Below, piece after piece: positions 58,000 to 64,000 of a DNA stretch of 64,000 nt. Position numbers and translations under genes: made by a program. Position 1 is the stretch's first letter, and the number at the start of each line of letters is the position of its first letter. The DNA is from Hydrogenophaga aromaticivorans (lineage in GTDB: Bacteria; Pseudomonadota; Gammaproteobacteria; Burkholderiales; Burkholderiaceae_C). Under the pieces are notes generated by a model. It ran no database searches, was not told where the DNA came from, and saw only the letters and a list, made by a program, of their open reading frames with translations. The DNA lies in contig NZ_VYGV01000016.1 in the NCBI RefSeq assembly GCF_013387465.1, positions 476,436-540,435 on the forward strand. The letters are read 5' to 3'.

Positions 58000-59076
58000 T
58001 CAGTGCGGGAAAGGCCACAACCGCAACTTCTGTTTGCCAATGCTCCAGAGCTTGGCCAGCCCATGGGGCTCCACGATCAGGAACCAGACGATGAGCGCAC
58101 CGAACACCATGAATTCCGTGTGCGAGATACCGGCCGTGGAAATCTCCACACCAAACAGCGCGCCCAGCGCGGGCAGAAACTGGTTGAGGAAAATGGGCAA
58201 CACGACGATGAAGGCGGCGCCGAAGAAGCTGCCCATGATCGAGCCCATGCCACCGATGATCACCATGAACAGCAGCTGGAACGAGCGGTCGATCGAGAAG
58301 GCGGCTGGCTCCCACGAACCGAGGTGCACGAAGCCCCAGAGACCGCCGGCCACACCGACGATGAACGAGCTGACCGCGAACGCGCTGAGCTTGGCGTACA
58401 TCGGGCGGATGCCGATCACCGCGGCGGCCACGTCCATGTCGCGGATCGCCATCCATTCGCGACCGATGGCCGAGCGCACCAGGTTCTTGGCCAGCAGGCC
58501 GAACACCACCAGGAAGGCCAGGCAGAACAGGTATTTCTGCATCGGTGTTTCGATGGCGAAGCCCAGCACCTGCAAGTTCGAGACCGAGACCGAGCCCGAG
58601 GCGTTGTTGTTGGTGAACCAGCCGATGCGCAGGAAGGCCCAGTCGCAGAAGAACTGCGCGGCCAGCGTGGCCACCGCCAGGTAGAGGCCCTTCACCCGCA
58701 GGCTGGGTATGCCGAAGAACATGCCCACCAGCGTGGCGAAGAAACCGCCCGAGAGCAGGGCGATGATCACCGGCATGCCTTCGATGCGGATGTAGGTGTT
58801 GTAGGCCATGTAGGCCCCCACCGCCATGAAGGCACCCGAGCCCAGCGAAATCTGTCCGCAGTAGCCCACCAGGATGTTCACGCCCAGGGCGGCCAGCGCC
58901 AGGATCAGGAACGGGATCAGGATGGCGCGGAACATGTACTCGTCCGCCAGCAGGGGCACACCGATGAACGCGAACGCGATCAGCGCGAGGATGGCCCAGC
59001 GGTCCTGCGCGATCGGAAAGATCTGCTGGTCGGCGCGGTAGGAGGTCTTGAATTGACCGTTTTCACGATAGAACAT
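58000..59076 (-). CDS. Branched-chain-type ABC transporter permease (LivM class)
   Basis: A 358-residue inner-membrane permease with about nine to ten helices. The typical LivM core GYCGQISLGSGAFMAVGAYM and RVKGLYLAVATLAAQFF is present, as is the coupling loop RDMDVAAAVIGIRPMYAKL. It pairs with the LivH-class permease, 11 bases upstream, in the same transcript. Confidence 0.93.
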   Translation of the reverse strand: MFYRENGQFKTSYRADQQIFPIAQDRWAILALIAFAFIGVPLLADEYMFRAILIPFLILALAALGVNILVGYCGQISLGSGAFMAVGAYMAYNTYIRIEGMPVIIALLSGGFFATLVGMFFGIPSLRVKGLYLAVATLAAQFFCDWAFLRIGWFTNNNASGSVSVSNLQVLGFAIETPMQKYLFCLAFLVVFGLLAKNLVRSAIGREWMAIRDMDVAAAVIGIRPMYAKLSAFAVSSFIVGVAGGLWGFVHLGSWEPAAFSIDRSFQLLFMVIIGGMGSIMGSFFGAAFIVVLPIFLNQFLPALGALFGVEISTAGISHTEFMVFGALIVWFLIVEPHGLAKLWSIGKQKLRLWPFPH

Positions 59077-59087
59077 CTGCTTCTTCC

Positions 59088-60017
59088 TTAGACGCGGTCA
59101 ATGATTTTTTCTCCGAACAAGCCTTGAGGCCTGAAGAGAAGGAAGACAAGGGCCAGCACATACGCAAACCAGATCTCGATGCCGCCACCGACCATGGGGC
59201 CGATGTAGACCTCGGAGAGCTTCTCGCCCACGCCGATGATCAGGCCGCCGATGATGGCGCCCGGCACCGAAGTGAGGCCGCCCAGGATGATCACGGGCAG
59301 GGCGCGCAGGGCCACCGTGGTGAGCGAGAACTGCACGCCCATCTTGGAGCCCCAGATGATCCCGGCCACCAGCGCCGTGATACCGGCCACAAACCAGACG
59401 ATGACCCAGATGCGGTTGAGCGGGATGCCGATGGACTGCGCCGCCTGATGGTCGTCGGCCACGGCGCGCAACGCGCGGCCGGTGCTCGTCTTCTGGAAGA
59501 ACAGCGACAACACCACGACCAGCAAGGCCGCCACGCAGGCCGCATAGACGTCTTCCAGGTTCACCAGCACGCCGCCTTCGAACACGCCTTCGAGCAGGAA
59601 GATCGGGTCCTTGGGCATGCCGACGTCGATCTGGTAGATGTCCGAGCCGAAGATGGTCTGGCCCAGACCATCGAGGAAGTAGGTGATGCCCAGCGTCGCC
59701 ATCAGCAGCGTCACGCCTTCCTGGTTCACCAGGTGGCGCAGCACCAGGCGCTCGATCAGCCAGGCCAGCACAAACATGCAGGCGGCCGCCACAGCGAACG
59801 CGAGCACGTTGCCCAGCAGCTTGTTGTCCATGCCCAGCCATTCCGGGATCCACTGGGAAAAGCGGGCCATGGCCAGCGCGGCGAACAGCACCATCGCGCC
59901 CTGCGCGAAGTTGAAGACGCCCGAAGCCTTGTAGATCAGCACAAAGCCCAGCGCCACCAGCGAATAGAGCATGCCGGCCATCAGGCCGCCCAGCAAAGTT
60001 TCAAGAAAGAATGCCAT
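59088..60017 (-). CDS. Branched-chain-type ABC transporter permease (LivH class)
   Basis: A 309-residue permease with about eight helices. LivH pattern: GLMAGMLYSLVALGFVLIYK, FNFAQGAMVLFAAL, and the coupling loop RAVADDHQAAQSIGIPLNRI. The start at 60017 (MAFFLETLL) with GGAGACAAC upstream is preferred over the extension to 60104, which runs into the LivG-class gene. Confidence 0.93.
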   Translation of the reverse strand: MAFFLETLLGGLMAGMLYSLVALGFVLIYKASGVFNFAQGAMVLFAALAMARFSQWIPEWLGMDNKLLGNVLAFAVAAACMFVLAWLIERLVLRHLVNQEGVTLLMATLGITYFLDGLGQTIFGSDIYQIDVGMPKDPIFLLEGVFEGGVLVNLEDVYAACVAALLVVVLSLFFQKTSTGRALRAVADDHQAAQSIGIPLNRIWVIVWFVAGITALVAGIIWGSKMGVQFSLTTVALRALPVIILGGLTSVPGAIIGGLIIGVGEKLSEVYIGPMVGGGIEIWFAYVLALVFLLFRPQGLFGEKIIDRV

Positions 60018-60033
60018 CTTGTTGTCTCCGTGT

Positions 60034-60816
60034 TCAGTGGCTCGTACCGAGGTACGCGCTGATGACTTCTTCGTTGTTGCGCACTTCTTCGGGCGTGCCG
60101 TCACCGATCTTCTTGCCGTAGTCGAGCACCACCACGCGGTCGGAGATGTCCATCACCACGCCCATGTCGTGCTCGATCAGCACGATGGTGGTGCCGAACT
60201 CGTCGTTCACGTCGAGGATGAAGCGGCTCATGTCCTGCTTTTCTTCCAGGTTCATGCCGGCCATGGGCTCGTCGAGCAGCAACACCTGCGGCTCCATCGC
60301 CAGGGCGCGCCCGAGGTCCACACGCTTTTGCAGGCCGTAGGGCAGCTGGCCCACGGGCGTCTTGCGGTGGGCCTGGATTTCCAGGAAGTCGATGATGTGT
60401 TCGACGAACTCGCGGTGCTGTTCTTCTTCACGCTGCGCTGCGCCGAGGCGCAACGCCTGCTGGAACAGGTTGCTCTTGATGCGCAGGTTGCGGCCGGTCA
60501 TGATGTTGTCGATCACGCTCATGCCCTTGAACAGCGCCAGGTTCTGGAAGGTGCGCGCGATGCCCATCTCGGCCACCTGCCGGCTGTTCATGTGCTTGAA
60601 GGTCTGGCCGCGGAAGCTGATGCTGCCTTCTTGCGGCGAATACACGCCGTTGATGCAGTTGAGCATGGAACTTTTGCCCGCACCGTTGGGGCCGATGATG
60701 GCGCGCACCTCGTGTTCCTTCACGTTGAAGGAAATGTCGGTCAGCGCCTTCACGCCGCCGAAGCGCAGGCTGATGTTTTGAACGTCGAGGATGACGTCGC
60801 CAATCTTCTTTGTCAT
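60034..60816 (-). CDS. Branched-chain-type ABC transporter ATPase (LivG class)
   Basis: A 260-residue LivG-class ATPase. Walker A GPNGAGKSSML, Q-loop FQNLALFKGM, signature LPYGLQKRVDLGRAL (the LPYGLQ variant common in this subgroup), Walker B VLLLDEPMAGM, switch His IEHDMG. It overlaps the upstream ligase gene by 4 bases (ATGA), tying CoA activation to transport. Confidence 0.93.
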   Translation of the reverse strand: MTKKIGDVILDVQNISLRFGGVKALTDISFNVKEHEVRAIIGPNGAGKSSMLNCINGVYSPQEGSISFRGQTFKHMNSRQVAEMGIARTFQNLALFKGMSVIDNIMTGRNLRIKSNLFQQALRLGAAQREEEQHREFVEHIIDFLEIQAHRKTPVGQLPYGLQKRVDLGRALAMEPQVLLLDEPMAGMNLEEKQDMSRFILDVNDEFGTTIVLIEHDMGVVMDISDRVVVLDYGKKIGDGTPEEVRNNEEVISAYLGTSH

Positions 60817-62759
60817 GCGGCAGCTTTCACGGGGGCAAACGTCTTGGCATCGCGGACCTGCAGCGTGGCGCTCACGCTGCCGGTGCGGCCGTCTTCGAAC
60901 TTCACCTGGGTTTCGATGTACTGCTCGGTCTTGCCTCCGTAGAGGGCGTCGACCAGCACGCTGTATTTGTCGGCGATGAAGCCGCGGCGGACCTTGTTGG
61001 TGCGGGTCAGTTCGCCGTCGTCGGCATCGAGCTCCTTGTGCAACACCAGGAAGCGGCTGATCTGGCTGCCGGCCAGCAGCTCGTCGCGGCTCAGGTCGGC
61101 GTTGACTTTTTCAACACACTCGCGGATCAGCTCGTACACCTCGGGCTTCTGCGCCAGATCGGTGTAGCCCGCGTAGGGCAGGTTGCGGCGCTCGGCCCAG
61201 TTGCCCACGGCCTCGAAGTCGATGTTGACCATCACGCAGACCTGGTCGCGCTGGTCGCCATAGGCCACCACCTCCTTGATCTGCGAGAAGAACTTGAGCT
61301 TGTTCTCCACGTACTTGGGCGCGAACATGGCGCCGTCGTTGGCGCCGCCCTTGATGCGGCCCACGTCTTTCACGCGGTCAATGATCTTCAGGTGACCGCT
61401 GGCGTCGATGAAGCCGGCGTCGCTGGTGTGGTACCAGCCGTCGGCGCTCAGCACCTCGGCCGTGGCCGCCGGATTCTTGTAGTACTCCTTGAGCAGGCCG
61501 GGCGACTTCACCAGGATCTCGCCGGTGTCGCTGAGCTTGATCTCCACGCCTTCGCAGGGCACACCCACCGTGTCGGCGCGTGCTTCGTGGTCGGGCTGCA
61601 GGCAGACGAACACGGCCGTTTCGGTCGAGCCGTAGAGCTGCTTGAGGTTGATGCCGATGGAGCGGTAGAAGCTGAACAGATCGGGGCCGATGGCTTCACC
61701 CGCCGTGTACGCCACGCGCACGCGACTCAGGCCCAGGCTGTTGCGCAACGGGCCGTACACAAAGAGGTTGCCCAGCGCGTACTTGAGGCCGTCCATGAAG
61801 CCGAGCGACTTGCCGTCCATCTTGGTCGGACCGACACGGCGCGCCACGTCCATGAAGGCGTGGAACATCTTGCGCTTGAGCGTGCCCGCGTCTTCCATGC
61901 GGATCATCACGGTGGTGAGCAGGCCCTCAAACACCCGCGGCGGCGCGAAGTAGTAGGTGGGGCCGACTTCCTTCAGATCGATGGTCACGGTGGCGCCCGA
62001 CTCGGGGCAGTTCACCACGTAGCCGGCCACCAGCCACTGCGCATAGCTGAAGATGTTCTGCCCGATCCAGGCCGGGGGCAGGTAGGCCAGCACCTCGTCG
62101 TTTTCGGTCAGCTTGTCGAAGCGCGCGCCCACGGCGGCGCGGTTGATCAGCGTGTTGTGGGTGTGCACCACGCCCTTGGGGTTGCCGGTGGTGCCCGAGG
62201 TGAAGAACATCGCGGCCACGTCATCGGGCTGGGCCATTTCCACCTGTTCGATGAACAGCTGCGTGTGGATTTTCGCGAACGCCTGACCGGCGCCGATCAG
62301 TTCTTCCAGCGCCGCCAGACCGGGCTGGTCGTAGTTGCGCAGGCCGCGCGGATCGTCGTAGAACACGTGCGTCAGCTGCGGGCAGCGGTCGCGGATTTCG
62401 AGCATCTTGTCGACCTGCTCCTGGTCTTCCACCACCGCAAAGCGCACCTCGGCGTTGTTGATCGGGAACACGCATTCGGCACCCACGGCGTCCTGGTACA
62501 GCGGCACCGGAATCGCGCCCAGCGACTGCGCGGCCAGCATCGTGGCGTAGAGGCGCGGGCGGTTGGCGCCGATGACCACCATGTGTTCGCCGCGCTGCAG
62601 GCCGGCCTGATGCAGGCCGCAGGCCACCGCTTCCACCAGCTGCGCCATCGCGGCCCAGGTGGTGGTCTGCCAGATCCCGTATTCCTTCTCGCGCATGGCC
62701 GCCGCGGTGGGGCGGCGTTTCGCGTGTTCCAGCAGGAGCCGGGGGAAAGTGTTTTGCAT
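60813..62759 (-). CDS. Long-chain/aryl acyl-CoA synthetase (AMP-forming)
   Basis: A 648-residue AMP-forming ligase of the long-chain acyl-CoA synthetase class. Phosphate loop FFTSGTTGNPKGVVH (187-195 core), QLYGSTETAVFVCLQ, the hinge motif GWYHTSDAG and IIDRVKDVGRIKGG; catalytic Lys region RTNKVRRG. First gene of the liv-type operon, so it likely traps the imported acid as a CoA ester (vectorial acylation). The ATG at 62759 has a GGAGACTTGC site. Divergent from the Crp/Fnr-like regulator. Substrate unproven. Confidence 0.88.
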   Translation of the reverse strand: MQNTFPRLLLEHAKRRPTAAAMREKEYGIWQTTTWAAMAQLVEAVACGLHQAGLQRGEHMVVIGANRPRLYATMLAAQSLGAIPVPLYQDAVGAECVFPINNAEVRFAVVEDQEQVDKMLEIRDRCPQLTHVFYDDPRGLRNYDQPGLAALEELIGAGQAFAKIHTQLFIEQVEMAQPDDVAAMFFTSGTTGNPKGVVHTHNTLINRAAVGARFDKLTENDEVLAYLPPAWIGQNIFSYAQWLVAGYVVNCPESGATVTIDLKEVGPTYYFAPPRVFEGLLTTVMIRMEDAGTLKRKMFHAFMDVARRVGPTKMDGKSLGFMDGLKYALGNLFVYGPLRNSLGLSRVRVAYTAGEAIGPDLFSFYRSIGINLKQLYGSTETAVFVCLQPDHEARADTVGVPCEGVEIKLSDTGEILVKSPGLLKEYYKNPAATAEVLSADGWYHTSDAGFIDASGHLKIIDRVKDVGRIKGGANDGAMFAPKYVENKLKFFSQIKEVVAYGDQRDQVCVMVNIDFEAVGNWAERRNLPYAGYTDLAQKPEVYELIRECVEKVNADLSRDELLAGSQISRFLVLHKELDADDGELTRTNKVRRGFIADKYSVLVDALYGGKTEQYIETQVKFEDGRTGSVSATLQVRDAKTFAPVKAAA

Positions 62760-62867
62760 TGCAAGTCTCCAGATGCGGGGCGGGCAGCGGTGCTGGGCCA
62801 GGGGGCGTTCAGCCACACCCGTTCAAATCATTCTGGGGCGGATGTTAGGCAGATGTTTGACGTTATG

Positions 62868-62885
62868 TTGTCGGTGCGACGACAA
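62868..62885. promoter_or_regulatory. Candidate Crp/Fnr-family operator
   Basis: TTGTCG-N6-CGACAA is a perfect 6-base palindrome with a 6-base gap, the geometry used by Crp/Fnr proteins (compare TTGAT-N4-ATCAA of Fnr). It lies in the 174-base divergent region between the acyl-CoA synthetase operon and the regulator gene. It could serve either promoter. Confidence 0.55.
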
Positions 62886-62933
62886 TTGAAGGGTCTGCCC
62901 TCCTAGGACTTTCCCTAGTTCGTTGTACTGCTC

Positions 62934-63659
62934 ATGAGCAACTTCACCCCCAGCCGGACCGGCTCCCAGTTGCGGGAGCGTGCCCGCGCCCCCACCGTGC
63001 AGGAGCTGTCGCAGATCCCCTGGCTGCAGGCCCTGAGCGAGGGCGAACGCGCACGGGCCGAAGACGCACTCGTCGTGAGCGAGGCGCAGGCGGGCGACTT
63101 CATCTGCCGCATCGGCCGGCCGGTCACCTACTGGTTCGGTCTGGTCGATGGCCTGCTCAAGATGAGCAACGACGACTCGCAGGGCCCCGTGATCACCTTC
63201 ACCGGCGTGGCGCCCGGCGGCTGGTTCGGCGAAGGCACCGTGCTCAAACACGAGCAATACCGCTACAACATCCAGGCCCTGCGCAAGAGCCGCGTGGCCG
63301 GCCTGCCGGTCGAGACCTTCGACTGGCTGCTTGACCACTCGCTCGGCTTCAACCGCTTTGTGATGCACCAGCTCAACGAGCGGCTCGGCCAGTTCATCGC
63401 CGCGCGCGAAATCGACCGCCTGAACAACCCCGATCTGCGCGTCGCGCGCAACCTCGCGGCCCTGTTCCATCCGCTGCTCTCGCCCAACGTGGGCGGCGTC
63501 CTGCGCATCACCCAGCAGGAGCTGGCCTACCTGGTGGGCCTGTCGCGCCAGCGCGTGAACGAAGCCCTCGCCGCGCTCACGGCGAAAGGCTGGATCCGGG
63601 TCGAATACGGCGGCGTGCGGGTGCTGGATCTGCCAGCGCTGCGCTCGGGGGACCTGTAG
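62934..63659 (+). CDS. Crp/Fnr-family transcriptional regulator
   Basis: A 241-residue regulator. A cyclic-nucleotide-binding-fold sensor (about 30-145: AQAGDFICRIGRPVTYWFGL, PGGWFGEGTVLKHEQYRYN) is joined by a dimer helix to a Crp-type HTH (about 165-235: LRITQQELAYLVGLSRQRVN). No N-terminal Cys cluster, so it is not an oxygen-sensing Fnr. It is divergent from the CoA-ligase/ABC operon and is its likely regulator. The ligand may be a CoA ester or another small molecule rather than cAMP. Confidence 0.87.
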   Translation: MSNFTPSRTGSQLRERARAPTVQELSQIPWLQALSEGERARAEDALVVSEAQAGDFICRIGRPVTYWFGLVDGLLKMSNDDSQGPVITFTGVAPGGWFGEGTVLKHEQYRYNIQALRKSRVAGLPVETFDWLLDHSLGFNRFVMHQLNERLGQFIAAREIDRLNNPDLRVARNLAALFHPLLSPNVGGVLRITQQELAYLVGLSRQRVNEALAALTAKGWIRVEYGGVRVLDLPALRSGDL

Positions 63660-63728
63660 CCCCCACACTCCGCCGCTGCGCGGGTCGCTGCCCCCCGAGG
63701 GGGCGCGGCCTTGCTTGGGGCGGCCCGG
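63659..63728 (+). repeat. Post-stop GC-rich inverted-repeat element, type B
   Basis: It begins immediately at the Crp/Fnr-like gene stop: GCCCCCACACTCCGCCGCTG, CGGGTCGCTG, CCCCCCGAGGGGG hairpin, CGGCCTTGCTTGGGGCGGCC. It is the most regular type B copy. Confidence 0.8.
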
Positions 63729-63781
63729 CGCGGCGGCCCCATCAACCTGTCAGCCGTGCATCAATCTGGGATGATCCCCCC

Positions 63782-64000
63782 ATGACCACCGACAAAAAGC
63801 CCAGCACGCTCAAGCTCAACCCGGGCGCTGCGAAGAAATCCAAGGCCGACCCGTTCGCGCCACGCCGCGCCCCGGTGCGCCCGCCCGGCCCGGCCCGCGC
63901 CAAGAGCGTTTCAGCCTCCGCGCCCAAGCCACCGCGTGAACCCTCACCCGGCTACGGCGCCCAACGATCCAGCCCCGAAGGCGAACGCACCGAGCGCCCG
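63782..64000 (+). CDS. Partial reading frame, Lys/Pro-rich disordered N-terminus (runs off window)
   Basis: 73 residues from ATG 63782 (MTTDKKPSTLKLNPGAAKKS...) with no stop before the window end. Extremely rich in Lys, Pro, Arg and Ala, so intrinsically disordered and basic. Such tails precede the catalytic domain in several RNA-modifying enzymes (pseudouridine synthases, rRNA methyltransferases) of this group. No catalytic domain is visible here, so function is not assigned. Confidence 0.6.
   Translation, partial: MTTDKKPSTLKLNPGAAKKSKADPFAPRRAPVRPPGPARAKSVSASAPKPPREPSPGYGAQRSSPEGERTERP

Overview
The window is high-GC, densely packed DNA from a betaproteobacterium of the order Burkholderiales, most likely the family Comamonadaceae (Hydrogenophaga/Acidovorax/Variovorax-like). 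The evidence is a recG-oxyR-ubiA neighbourhood, many orphan tripartite-tricarboxylate (Bug-type) receptors, NahR/NagG-like aromatic genes, and a recurrent GC-rich inverted-repeat element that sits just after stop codons. The genus is an inference. There is no plasmid, phage or CRISPR signature. Almost everything reads as chromosome, with one short segment that looks acquired (about 40.1-43.6 kb).

Layout. 0.1-4.2 kb: a GAF-PAS-PAS hybrid histidine kinase and a two-receiver response regulator. 4.2-8.2 kb: an MFS permease, two small c-type cytochromes on either side of tgt (queuosine), and a possible small membrane protein. 8.2-11.4 kb: a NahR-like LysR regulator divergent from a three-gene salicylate-5-hydroxylase-type oxygenase (large subunit, small subunit, Rieske ferredoxin; no reductase here). 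11.4-19.3 kb: queA, recG (carrying an in-frame copy of the repeat element), an MFS/LysR pair wedged tightly between recG and oxyR, then oxyR and ubiA. 19.3-30.7 kb: proC, then a glycerol regulon: glpK and glpR on the minus strand, and the ABC glycerol importer glpS-T-P-Q-U-V plus glpD on the plus strand. 30.6-39.9 kb: the spc and alpha ribosomal-protein operons (rplN to rplQ, with secY, infA, rpmJ and rpoA), followed by an initiator tRNA-Met and a strong terminator.

40.1-43.6 kb: a decayed IS481-type transposase, then a LysR regulator, an amidohydrolase-2-family (aromatic decarboxylase-like) enzyme and a Bug receptor. 43.7-51 kb (minus strand): a CoA-dependent aromatic catabolic operon with a fused flavin monooxygenase/OYE-type oxidoreductase, MarR regulator, enoyl-CoA hydratase, acyl-CoA dehydrogenase, 2-aminobenzoate/benzoate-type CoA ligase and RidA. 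This fits the aerobic anthranilyl-CoA (or salicylyl-CoA) route. 51-54 kb: a DUF1840-type protein, an unrecognised 139-residue protein and two more Bug receptors. 54-62.8 kb (minus strand): a complete branched-chain-type ABC importer encoded with two AMP-forming CoA ligases, divergent from a Crp/Fnr-family regulator at 62.9-63.7 kb. A truncated Lys/Pro-rich reading frame runs off the right end.

The most unusual signal is the repeat family. Fourteen copies lie within a few bases after stop codons, nearly always in the same orientation relative to the gene they follow. One copy is translated inside recG. No intergenic stretch exceeds 300 bases; the longest gene-free interval (39.9-40.14 kb) holds the tRNA terminator and otherwise unrecognised sequence before the IS remnant.
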